DNA of 64,000 nt from Methanolobus psychrophilus R15. Its GTDB lineage: Archaea; Halobacteriota; Methanosarcinia; Methanosarcinales; Methanosarcinaceae. The stretch covers positions 2,282,042-2,346,041 of the forward strand of contig CP003083.1 of the NCBI GenBank assembly GCA_000306725.1, written 5' to 3'. Positions 54,737 through 61,917 of the stretch are shown here, in pieces (positions within the stretch are counted from its first letter, which is position 1; every line of letters starts with the position of its first letter). The notes beneath the pieces were generated by a model. It was not told where the DNA came from, made no database searches, and saw only the letters and a list, made by a program, of their open reading frames with translations. Made by a program: the position numbers and the translations under genes.

Positions 54737-55045
54737 ATAAAAATAATAGATGGAAAGAGATACAACACGGAAACATCAGAGGAAATTGCAAATTATGAAA
54801 ACATGCATAATTGTCAGGATTTCAACTATTATTCAGAAACTTTGTATAAGACAAAGAAAGGTGCATATTTCCTCTATGGCTCAGGAATGGCATTATCAAA
54901 ATATGGAAGGTCTAACGGCAGAGAAAGCTATGGAGGGCATGAATTTGAAGTAATGACACCCCAAGAGGCTTTTGAATGGCTTACCGAACACAACCTTGAT
55001 TATGAAGCAGAAGAGGAATTTCCTGAAATGATAGAGGAAGGATGA
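54734..55045 (+). CDS. Small protein resembling Firmicutes mobile-element proteins
   Basis: 103 residues, ATG with GGAAGGATGAT upstream. IIDGKRYNTETSEEIANYEN, then DFNYYSETLYKTKKGAYFLY with GSGMALSKYGRSNG and a C-terminal MTPQEAFEWLTEHNLDYE. I recognise this pattern from short proteins common in Gram-positive conjugative elements (function unknown). Its presence in an archaeon points to cross-domain transfer. The C-terminal coding end is duplicated upstream. Confidence 0.65.
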   Translation: MIKIIDGKRYNTETSEEIANYENMHNCQDFNYYSETLYKTKKGAYFLYGSGMALSKYGRSNGRESYGGHEFEVMTPQEAFEWLTEHNLDYEAEEEFPEMIEEG

Positions 55046-55049
55046 TAAT

Positions 55050-55202
55050 ATGGTACAAATAAGGTATGCTAAATGTCAGGAAGCATTTGATGACGCAATA
55101 AATGAAGAGAGTTGTTATGGATGTGACTCTATGAATGTTTGTATTAGCTTGCATCCTGATTTAGGAAAAGTGTTATTCAAAGATGGTGAGGAAGGAAGGT
55201 GA
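55050..55202 (+). CDS. 50-residue Cys-containing small protein
   Basis: MVQIRYAKCQEAFDDAINEE and SCYGCDSMNVCISLHP with four Cys (C9, C22, C25, C31) that could bind zinc. The ATG at 55050 overlaps nothing, has GGAAGGATGATAAT just upstream and follows the previous stop by 4 bases. The stop is 4 bases before the next start. Its tight packing between two genes and its SD are the evidence that it is real. Confidence 0.6.
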   Translation: MVQIRYAKCQEAFDDAINEESCYGCDSMNVCISLHPDLGKVLFKDGEEGR

Positions 55203-55206
55203 AAAA

Positions 55207-55482
55207 ATGTATGGTAACAATATATCTGATTTCAAAAGATTTTGTGAAGACGTTAAACATGACATAATTCGTGAATCCATATGCACTCTATCTGAAATTG
55301 TAGACGATGACAATCTTAAATCCCTTGTTGATAAATTTGAAAATTATGTGGAATGCAGTGATGATTATGATTTTGATTTTGCACTTAAGATCTTACTTAA
55401 TCTGAATTGGTGGAATTATTGTCTCAATCATAATATGCCATTGTCAATAGATACCTTGAAGGATAGCGGAATCACTCAATAA
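55207..55482 (+). CDS. Hypothetical acidic protein
   Basis: 91 residues from the ATG at 55207 with AAGGTGA upstream; the frame is open from 55183. Helical and acidic (FKRFCEDVKHDIIRESICTL, then DDNLKSLVDKFENYVECSDD). No family is recognised. Part of the same SD-driven run of small genes. Confidence 0.55.
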   Translation: MYGNNISDFKRFCEDVKHDIIRESICTLSEIVDDDNLKSLVDKFENYVECSDDYDFDFALKILLNLNWWNYCLNHNMPLSIDTLKDSGITQ

Positions 55483-55669
55483 AAGGTCGAATTCAACCAA
55501 CTAAGTATCATAGAGATTGAGGAATTAAACTAGGTTTAATTAATGTATACATTTTGAATTGTTTATTAGAAATCGATAGCTAACGACTTATTAATTTCCA
55601 TGAACCTTTAATCAATTAGTCGTGGCTATGGATTTTTAATAATGCGTATGAACAAAAAAAGGTGATAAT

Positions 55670-56017
55670 ATGAGAACAGAATTAAAGAAGAGAAATAACG
55701 ATCGAGCAACCTTTATAGGTATATTTGAAAAGAGAGGCATTAAGAAAGGATGGAAAGGAAAAATGGAATCAACTGTATTATTTGTAGATATCAATGCAGA
55801 TGGGCATATTGTGACTGACCACCTATGGATGAATCAAACAACCGGACTTACAAAAATCGGGATGTTGAATAAAGGTGATATGATCCAATTTGATGCCAGG
55901 GTCAAGCCGTATACAAAAGGTGAAAGAAGATTCGAAGTAAGAGATTACAAATTGTCGCATCCAACGAAGTTCAGCAAATTACAGGTGCTTAAATTAAGTA
56001 AGGAGCTGGTATTGTGA
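55670..56017 (+). CDS. OB-fold-like small protein
   Basis: 115 residues, ATG with GGTGATAAT upstream. RATFIGIFEKRGIKKGWKGK is followed by TVLFVDINADGHIVTDHLWM, GMLNKGDMIQFDARVKPYTK and GERRFEVRDYKLSHPTKF: strand-rich, with a Gly-Asp turn and a final KLSHP-type segment. The build is like small single-stranded nucleic-acid-binding OB folds of integrative elements; the call is structural guesswork. It shares GTGA with the next gene. The protein at 58027 has a similar order of strands. Confidence 0.5.
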   Translation: MRTELKKRNNDRATFIGIFEKRGIKKGWKGKMESTVLFVDINADGHIVTDHLWMNQTTGLTKIGMLNKGDMIQFDARVKPYTKGERRFEVRDYKLSHPTKFSKLQVLKLSKELVL

Positions 56018-56718
56018 CTTACAAGAAGAATGGAAAACAGATTCCTTATGGTTTGTATTACCTCACATCTGATGATTGCCCTGTATGTGGGACGATACCA
56101 TGTGTTAAAAGATGTTCGTATTACCTCTCAGCTGGTGGTTGCTCTGCATGTGAATCGAAAGAACTTATTGAAAAACTTTTATGTTATATCTCAGTTGATA
56201 GTTGCCCTGCACGTGAATCGAAAGAATGTGTTGAAAGATATTACAAAGACATAGAAGAATTCTCAGGAATAGAGTTAGGCAAAATCAAGTATGTTAATCT
56301 ATCCCATGAAAAAAATCCAACTGATGTAAAGCTTAAAACGGTTCCCATTTTTGTGGAGTATAATGAAATTGGGAGATATGTTAGAGTTGACAATAGAGTT
56401 TTTTGTAGTGGATATCCACTCATAAATAAAGATGTTGTATGGGAAAATTGGAGATTCAATGAAGATACAAGAAAGAAAATGGATGAAAACAGAAGAACAA
56501 GGACAAAAGAACTCATCATAGAAGATATAAAAGCAGGTTGTCTTTGTTGGATTGTTTATTGTCGTTGTTACGATAAGGAATTAGTTAAAGAGTGTTGGAA
56601 GCAAGTAAAGGGAGAAGCTGTATCCCTAAATGAAGAAGCAGAAGAGGTTACTATCATACATGAAGAAACTGGTAATGTTATCTTTAGGCAAAAAGTATTA
56701 TTTTTTGGTAATGTATAA
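56014..56718 (+). CDS. Cys-rich protein with tandem repeat N-terminus
   Basis: 234 residues from GTG 56014, overlapping the previous stop. Residues about 14-80 hold three tandem units of about 22-23 residues: YYLTSDDCPVCGTIPCVKRC, YYLSAGGCSACESKELIEKL and CYISVDSCPARESKECVERY, with similar DNA repeats of about 66 bases. The rest has a helical stretch with basic runs (RKKMDENRRTRTKELIIEDI) and Cys pairs (AGCLCWIVYCRCYDKE). Metal binding is likely. No family recognised; the IS630 element starts 17 bases after the stop. Confidence 0.55.
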   Translation: MTYKKNGKQIPYGLYYLTSDDCPVCGTIPCVKRCSYYLSAGGCSACESKELIEKLLCYISVDSCPARESKECVERYYKDIEEFSGIELGKIKYVNLSHEKNPTDVKLKTVPIFVEYNEIGRYVRVDNRVFCSGYPLINKDVVWENWRFNEDTRKKMDENRRTRTKELIIEDIKAGCLCWIVYCRCYDKELVKECWKQVKGEAVSLNEEAEEVTIIHEETGNVIFRQKVLFFGNV

Positions 56719-56734
56719 AGAATCCGTGTTGAAT

Positions 56735-57834
56735 TATAGTGTTCAACGCAACTTACTACACGTATTAATGTTTATCTTATCTTATGGCGGGGAAAGAACA
56801 AATTCTGATTGACCGAAAGGTAATTCTCGACGAGATTAACGATTTGATCACACACGAGAACAATTCAAGAGTGTTGAAAAGGCTCTATTTTGTTAAATTT
56901 AGATATTTAGGGGATTCTGTAGAAGAAGCTGCTACTAAAGTAGGAGTGACTAAGAAAACAGGATATTGCTGGCAAGAAAGTTGGAATAAAGGCGGCTATG
57001 CCGCCTTAATGCCAAATTTTGGCGGAGGTAGGAAATCCAAACTTACTGATGAACAAAAAAAGGAATTAAGAGCTTTGTTGGAAAATAAGGATTACTGGAC
57101 TACAAGAGAAGTCTGGAAGTTAATAAAGGAAAAATATGGCGTAGAATATTCAGAGAAACAAGTAGGAGTTATACTTCACAGTTTTAACATGTATCACTCA
57201 AAGCCATATCCCCTTGACTACAGAAGACCTAAAAACGCTGAAGAGATCTTAAAAAAACTAACCGAAGCAATTCCAAAACATATTGGTCAAGATGAGCAGT
57301 ATATCATAGGTTTTCTGGATGAATCTTCACCACAAACAAAAGCAAACACGCAAAGATTATGGTCATTTAAAAAACCGTTGATAATAAAAAATACGGATTA
57401 CGTTAAAGCAAATGCATTTGCGTTTTATTCGATCAACGGGAACAGTATCATTGATTTTATGAAAAGCTCAAAAACAGAAGATGTGTGTGAATTCCTGGAA
57501 AAAATTGTAGAGCAAAACCCAGGGAAAAGAATAATTCTTGTTCTCGATAATGCAAGATCGCATCATGCAAAGAAAACGATAAGTAAAGCGAGAGATTTAA
57601 AAATAACACTTGTGTTCCTACCACCTTATTCACCTGATCTAAATCCAGTAGAATTTGTCTGGAAAACAATCAAAAGAGAAGTGTCAGTCAAATTTGTCAA
57701 ATCAAAAGAACATTTGAGGAATATTATCAAAATGGAATTTATGAGGATAGAGAGCTCATTATCGTTTGCAAAAAAATGGATGGAAACATTTAATGCACAA
57801 ATAAAAAGTGTGATTTGTTGAGTTAGAGACTATA
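56735..57834. mobile_element. IS630-family insertion sequence
   Basis: About 1.1 kb. The ends TATAGTGTTCAACGCAA (56735 onward) and, on the other strand, TATAGTCTCTAACTCAA (from 57834 inward) are imperfect inverted repeats matching at 13 of 17 positions, each with the TA expected of IS630 target duplication. The transposase fills it. Appears intact. Confidence 0.75.
56784..57821 (+). CDS. IS630-family transposase
   Basis: 345 residues. The N-terminal helix-turn-helix pair (VEEAATKVGVTKKTGYCWQE and TTREVWKLIKEKYGVEYSEK) is followed by the DDE core: FLDESSPQTKANTQRLWSF, ILVLDNARSHHAKKTI and FLPPYSPDLNPVEFVWKTIK. All three acidic residues are present, so it may be active. It lies in an AT-rich part of the element and does not interrupt a recognisable gene. 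Confidence 0.93.
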   Translation: MAGKEQILIDRKVILDEINDLITHENNSRVLKRLYFVKFRYLGDSVEEAATKVGVTKKTGYCWQESWNKGGYAALMPNFGGGRKSKLTDEQKKELRALLENKDYWTTREVWKLIKEKYGVEYSEKQVGVILHSFNMYHSKPYPLDYRRPKNAEEILKKLTEAIPKHIGQDEQYIIGFLDESSPQTKANTQRLWSFKKPLIIKNTDYVKANAFAFYSINGNSIIDFMKSSKTEDVCEFLEKIVEQNPGKRIILVLDNARSHHAKKTISKARDLKITLVFLPPYSPDLNPVEFVWKTIKREVSVKFVKSKEHLRNIIKMEFMRIESSLSFAKKWMETFNAQIKSVIC

Positions 57835-58026
57835 AATATGTTGTTAATGGATTAATTCATCTCAAAAGTTCTGTTGTTGTCCTTAATGTATAGTACACCC
57901 CAATAGAATAAGTGACACTCTTTGTACACATGATAATCTGCTAATAATTTCCGTAACAATAGCCACGATATGTTTATATACGACTCTAAATTAATTTGTG
58001 TAAGGATAAAATAATTTGGAGTAAGT

Positions 58027-58326
58027 ATGTTAAAAAATAATACAGAATATACTTTGGCAGGATTTAATGTCCCTCTTGTTGCGGAATTTGACGAATATAG
58101 AAACGATGTGAATGAACCTCGTGTCATAATCTTGAGAAATGTAGAAACGTTGGATGGGATGTATGTTCAGAAGTATTTGGTAATCCATAGAATAGATGAT
58201 TATCGAATATGTGAACTGGAAAGGGGTCAAAGAGTTCAATTTGTTGGGTGTATTATCAATAAATGTGGCAATAAGATATTAGATCCTCACGATTTTGAGA
58301 TTATTACCAAAGAAAAATGCAAATAG
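58027..58326 (+). CDS. Hypothetical small beta-rich protein
   Basis: 99 residues. ATG preceded by TTGGAGTAAGT. NTEYTLAGFNVPLVAEFDEY, PRVIILRNVETLDGMYVQKY, DYRICELERGQRVQFVGCII and LDPHDFEIITKEK look like an OB-type barrel, in the same order of strands as the protein at 55670. No family recognised. TTTATATA at about 57969 is a promoter candidate. Confidence 0.5.
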   Translation: MLKNNTEYTLAGFNVPLVAEFDEYRNDVNEPRVIILRNVETLDGMYVQKYLVIHRIDDYRICELERGQRVQFVGCIINKCGNKILDPHDFEIITKEKCK

Positions 58327-58357
58327 CTTTTCGGAATGCTTCTTGTAACTTGACGTG

Positions 58358-58385
58358 GACACGTAAAATACGTGTCGATGTAGAG
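58358..58385 (+). repeat. Hairpin plus GATGTAGAG unit, copy a
   Basis: GACACGT-aaaat-ACGTGTC (58358-58376) is a perfect 7-bp stem. It is followed at once by GATGTAGAG. Similar units lie near 58793-58828, 58866-58890 and 60107-60144. No gene is in 58327-58932. Confidence 0.5.
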
Positions 58386-58432
58386 ATGCAATCTCGATAA
58401 GTGATAGGATGATGTGGTGGCTTCAATCATTT

Positions 58433-58452
58433 CCTATATAATATTATATAGG
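58433..58452. repeat. 20-bp perfect AT-rich palindrome
   Basis: CCTATATAATATTATATAGG is a perfect palindrome, extended by TTT and (G)AAA on the two sides. It may be a bidirectional promoter/operator, or a cruciform site. Confidence 0.6.
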
Positions 58453-58792
58453 GAAATAAAATTTAAAGAAGAAGTATCTATTCTAAAAAATTCATAAGTG
58501 GGATTTTTTAAAAATGTAGTTTGCTTATTCAATTCTTTTTAGACAAAATTTTGTGATTTCCGAAAAAAATAGTCTGAAAATATTTGAAGAACATTCATTG
58601 ATTTCAGAAAAAGGACGATTATGAATAGCTGCTTTAAGGACTTTTTTGGAGGACGATTTACAATGTTCTCTCATTAATTAAATCTTTGTACTGGAATAAC
58701 TCAGCATATATGAAGAAAGCGAATTTTGAAATGATCTTTTTGTCAGATGCATAATCAAGTGGTTGATTCGTTTCTTGATCATATAGTAAAGA

Positions 58793-58890
58793 TGGCATAC
58801 CATTCTGGCATGCCTGATGGATGTAGACTCTGAGTTGTTTCGTATCTAGGTGTATAGAGATGATGGCATGTCATCTGTGACATGCTTGGT
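58793..58890 (+). repeat. Hairpin units, copies b and c
   Basis: Copy b: GGCAT/ATGCC arms followed by GATGGATGTAGAC (GATGTAGA at 58820-58827). Copy c: GCATGTCA-TCTG-TGACATGC, a perfect 8-bp stem near 58870-58889, followed by TTGGTAGAGG. Both start with GATGGCAT. They resemble copy a in plan. Confidence 0.4.
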
Positions 58891-58932
58891 AGAGGATAAC
58901 AAGTTGTCTATTAAATAAATGGTGAGTCCATT

Positions 58933-59595
58933 TCATAGCCAGAAATGCTCACCATTTTCAATCTTGCTTGGTCTATCATTTACAAAATCAATATCTCCTC
59001 TAGTATATTCAAAAGCCTCTCTGATAATAGATGAAAATACTTGGATTTCAGGATGCCTTTTTAACACATCAATAAAGTATTCCATGGAGTATCCTTTATT
59101 TTTATTTAAGTCTGAAACACCAAATAATCCTTGGTAAGATGTAATAATATTTCTTTCTTTGGGATTTATATCCATCATAGGAATTGTCATTTCATAACTT
59201 TTTTGTCCTTTAGAAAGTAAATGTTCATTTTCTATATTTTGAGGCTGAAATCCTCCATATTTATTTAATTGACATGCATCTAGTTTCCATAAAGAATGCA
59301 AAAAAGAGCATACAATCACAGATTCATGAGGCAATAAATTGAACATTTCGTTTTTTCGATTAAACTCTTTATATACCAGCCAATTATGAATCGCTAAGCC
59401 TCCTTTACAGTTAAGTGGATGGGGCTTCTCAAGATCATTCCATTTATACCCAATGCGATTTGCGGGAATAGTGAAATAATTACTCTTTTCTAAAAATGTA
59501 ATTAAATCTTCTTTCCCATCTCTTTCAATTGATTGCAAGAGACATACTGTTTCATTTTTAACCTTATTAATATCAACATCTTTAATATTTATCAT
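58933..59595 (-). CDS. HD-domain-like protein with HD changed to HS
   Basis: 220 residues. GGLAIHNWLVYKEFNRKNEM and ESVIVCSFLHSLWKLDACQL align by eye with the GGLxEHS...LLHDLCK pattern of phage and element HD-domain proteins, but the metal-binding HD pair reads HS here. The C-terminal part is helical (YFIDVLKRHPEIQVFSSIIR). The protein may be a dead or metal-independent relative. It is the last sizeable gene before the right pilin. Start ATG at 59595, no strong SD. Confidence 0.5.
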   Translation of the reverse strand: MINIKDVDINKVKNETVCLLQSIERDGKEDLITFLEKSNYFTIPANRIGYKWNDLEKPHPLNCKGGLAIHNWLVYKEFNRKNEMFNLLPHESVIVCSFLHSLWKLDACQLNKYGGFQPQNIENEHLLSKGQKSYEMTIPMMDINPKERNIITSYQGLFGVSDLNKNKGYSMEYFIDVLKRHPEIQVFSSIIREAFEYTRGDIDFVNDRPSKIENGEHFWL

Positions 59596-60403
59596 TCATT
59601 ATCAATCCTATCTTTCTATTTTTATTTTACTTGAGATGCAAACTAGCTGCTAATGAAAATTCCAAAATTTCATTTAATGTGGTTGGAATTTAATATTGCA
59701 ATTTGTTTTACTTCAATTAAAGATAAGGCCTTTTATTATTGCTTGCCTTAACAAAGGCGGATTATTTTCTCTTATTATATAAACAGGACAGTCTGGTTAT
59801 AAACTAATTCATACATCGAGTAATAACTATATAATTTGTTAAAAACAATTTCAAAAGTGAATAATAATATCTTGAGTGTTAAAGAAAGCATTGAAATGTT
59901 ATAACCACATTGTCTTTTCTGTAAAAAGTTACAGTTACATAATTTTATATAATTCGTGGTGCTTTTGAATTCCTATTTTGCCACATTGCTAAGTCGCCGC
60001 ATTATAAGAACTCGGATTAATCCTCATATACAGAAATGCTTGAAAATCCGACGTGATAAATCGAGTGAACAATATTTTTACTATTGCTTCTTACACATCA
60101 ATATGAAGACACGTAGTCTACATGTCTGCTGGAGAGATGTAGAGCTTGGATGAGAGATAAAAATAAGCTGTCTTAATCAGTTATTTCATTTCATTCTGTG
60201 ATTGAAAACAGTATCATATTTCAAAGACACAAGAATTTATTAACCAGAAACGAACTATCCATGTTAGCACAGTTCAAACAAGATTGTTGTGCTAAATCGA
60301 GGTGACTTATACAGGAAACCTACAGAGCTCCCCTAAAACATAGCGTCCATTGATGCTATGCCATACGCAAAATAAGCCAAGTTGCGGCACTCTCTGGAGT
60401 TCG
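59596..60403. other. 800-base AT-rich stretch without a convincing gene
   Basis: It holds hairpin unit copy d (AGACACGTAG/CTACATGTCT at 60107-60127 with GATGTAGAG at 60136-60144) and CATAGC/GCTATG at 60339-60360. A plus-strand frame at 59956-60153 has no SD and no recognisable content. Confidence 0.4.
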
Positions 60404-60493
60404 GTAAAAAAGATAAAAGAATGACGCACTAGGCGTCATAAGTATTTATGTTTAGAACCTGACGTTCATGTCTGCAATCATCTGCTGGCTTGC
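60404..60493. repeat. 90-bp direct repeat, right copy (pilin C-terminus and terminator)
   Basis: Identical to 29787-29876. Includes the stop at 60452 and the terminator hairpin. Confidence 0.95.
60421..60439 (-). terminator. Terminator of right pilin gene
   Basis: Same ATGACGC/GCGTCAT stem and U-rich tract as at the left pilin. Confidence 0.7.
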
Positions 60494-60943
60494 GACGTCA
60501 ATGATAAGGACATTGATTGTCTCACCAGATGCAGCGAGGCCTTCACTGGGTGTTCCAACGCTGGTAATGTTTCCTACAGAGAGTTTACCGGCACTTGAGT
60601 TGTACACATAGAGTGAATCACCTGCAACGAACTCACCAAGCCCAGCTACAAACTCAGCGTTACCTGCATTTGTAGTATTACCAGATATTGTAATTCTGGT
60701 ATTCGTAGAAGCCATGAAAATGGCATCTCCGCCCTGGTGCTGGAGTTTAACTACAGATTTCTCTGCAACAGTATCAGCAGTTGACCTTATGCTCGCCTGC
60801 GGTGCCTGCTCTGGTGGTCCCATGCCAAAGACAAAAGCTGCAATGACTGCAGCGAGAATGACAGTGATTGCGACCATCAGGATTACGCCGATGACCGGGG
60901 ATACTGCATCCTCTTCCTTAAGGAATTGGTTTGATTTGCTCAT
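60452..60943 (-). CDS. Type IV pilin-like protein, right copy with normal start
   Basis: 163 residues from the ATG at 60943, with AGAGG eight bases upstream (the frame opens at 60964). Leader MSKSNQFLKEEDA, then VSPVIGVILMVAITVILAAV; prepilin peptidase would be expected to cut after DA. The variable middle (EHQGGD-type QHQGGDAIFMASTNTRITIS) is followed by the C-terminal block shared with the left copy. It follows a small conserved gene on the same strand by 25 bases and so has what looks like its native 5' setting. In the integration model its N-terminus is chromosomal and its C-terminal domain came with the element. Confidence 0.85.
   Translation of the reverse strand: MSKSNQFLKEEDAVSPVIGVILMVAITVILAAVIAAFVFGMGPPEQAPQASIRSTADTVAEKSVVKLQHQGGDAIFMASTNTRITISGNTTNAGNAEFVAGLGEFVAGDSLYVYNSSAGKLSVGNITSVGTPSEGLAASGETINVLIIDVASQQMIADMNVRF
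60846..60914. repeat. 69-bp direct repeat in pilin gene, right copy (proposed attR)
   Basis: Identical to 30223-30291. The pilin gene continues normally on both sides here, to a normal start on the right. The distance to the left copy is 30,623 bases. Confidence 0.85.
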
Positions 60944-60968
60944 ATATGTTCCTCTCTCATTCAAAAGT

Positions 60969-61175
60969 CTACACTTTCTTTTGCTTCTTTTTCTGGACTA
61001 CTTTTTCAAGCTTCTTAGCCCACATTTTATCGTCGAGGTTAGTATACTCACACTCGAGATAATGTTGCACTGCTATACTCAGCGCTTCTTTCGTCGAGGA
61101 CTCATTGCACTTCTTTTTAAGAGCTGCAAGCTCATCCTCGGTGAGTACAGTTTGTGCATGTACAATTTTTACCAT
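60969..61175 (-). CDS. Small conserved methanogen protein (DUF5371-like)
   Basis: 68 residues. MVKIVHAQTVLTEDELAALK, then ESSTKEALSIAVQHYLECEY and a Lys-rich tail (KKLEKVVQKKKQKKV). I recall this as a small family of Methanosarcinales (DUF5371); it resembles ribbon-helix-helix proteins with a strand followed by two helices. It is probably co-transcribed with the pilin gene 25 bases downstream and could control it. Confidence 0.65.
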   Translation of the reverse strand: MVKIVHAQTVLTEDELAALKKKCNESSTKEALSIAVQHYLECEYTNLDDKMWAKKLEKVVQKKKQKKV

Positions 61176-61622
61176 TGTATATCGCCTAGTGTTCGACTTG
61201 ATTCATCTGACGGGCATTTCTGCCAATCTCATCATTATTATAATAATGCATTTTCTATATATACTTTTTTAATATAAATCTGCTGTTGCAGCCTGATACG
61301 GCTACTGTTGCTTTATTTTATATTAATCAGCATACATCTCGGGCAGGGATGACACATCAGGATATGCCAGATGCTTCATCCGACTAATCTCACATATATG
61401 AGCATCAAAATTACTATCATTAATACTATATATAGTGTGCTGAACCCATTTTCGCTTCAAACCGGACAAGGCATGTCATATTCATGGAAGCATGGCAGTT
61501 ATTCCTGAAAGCTCAGGACCGTCTGGAATTTGCTGGAAAATGGATCATTTATAGGCAAAATCAAAATATGACCTCTTATATTATACATGCAAACATAGCT
61601 TACATTCTTAAAAGGTAAGATC
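61176..61622. other. Divergent promoter stretch
   Basis: No gene seen. A TATATATAG box near 61427 and a TATA-like TCTATATATAC near 61255 (minus-strand side) could serve the ACT gene and the pilin operon. Confidence 0.4.
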
Positions 61623-61901
61623 ATGGTCCCAAGTCGTTTCGTAATAACAGTTATAGGTATCGACAAGGTCGGTATTGTAGCAGGCATCACCCGGGTGATG
61701 GCGGATTTCAACGTCAATATCGTTGACATCAGCCAGACGATCATGCAGTCCCTGTTCACAATGATAATGCTCGCAGAGATAAAAGAAGATAACTTCGACC
61801 TGTCCTCCTTCCAGAAAGCCATGGCAGATAAGGGGCATGAGTTCGGGGTCGAGGTCAAAGTGCAGCATGAGGACACTTTCCGCTTCATGCACAGGATATA
61901 A
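61623..61901 (+). CDS. ACT-domain protein (UPF0237)
   Basis: 92 residues, a single ACT domain. VITVIGIDKVGIVAGITRVM, ADFNVNIVDISQTIMQSLFT and MIMLAEIKEDNFDLSSFQKA are the beta-alpha-beta ligand-binding fold. AAGGTAAG precedes the ATG. It is regularly found before the UPF0210 gene as here (16 bases apart) and is probably its regulatory or sensing partner, likely for an amino acid. Confidence 0.9.
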   Translation: MVPSRFVITVIGIDKVGIVAGITRVMADFNVNIVDISQTIMQSLFTMIMLAEIKEDNFDLSSFQKAMADKGHEFGVEVKVQHEDTFRFMHRI

Positions 61902-61917
61902 GCCCGGAGGCTTTTGA

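Larger units (their letters stand above)
30223..60914. mobile_element. Putative 30.6-kb integrated element inserted in a pilin gene
   Basis: Bounded by the perfect 69-bp direct repeats at 30223-30291 and 60846-60914. Support: a tyrosine integrase adjoins the left repeat and reads inward; the left pilin lost its start exactly at the repeat edge; the right pilin keeps start, SD and upstream neighbour; replication-type, ribbon-helix-helix and small AT-rich genes lie at both ends. Cargo is a rhamnose/glycosyltransferase cluster. Against a single simple element: a second recombinase, an IS630, IS remnants and the mixed base composition suggest layering. Alternative: recombination between two pilin paralogs that already flanked the region. 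Confidence 0.5.

Noticed and set aside
58340-58900. Spaced hairpins considered as a CRISPR array
   Set aside because: Units are not identical, spacing is irregular and there are no cas genes.
58860-58900. ATGATG and CTGA words as C/D-box guide RNA
   Set aside because: Boxes are incomplete and not at the right spacing; no second C'/D' pair.
59956-60153. 65-codon plus-strand frame
   Set aside because: No SD, no homology recognised, odd composition; treated as chance.
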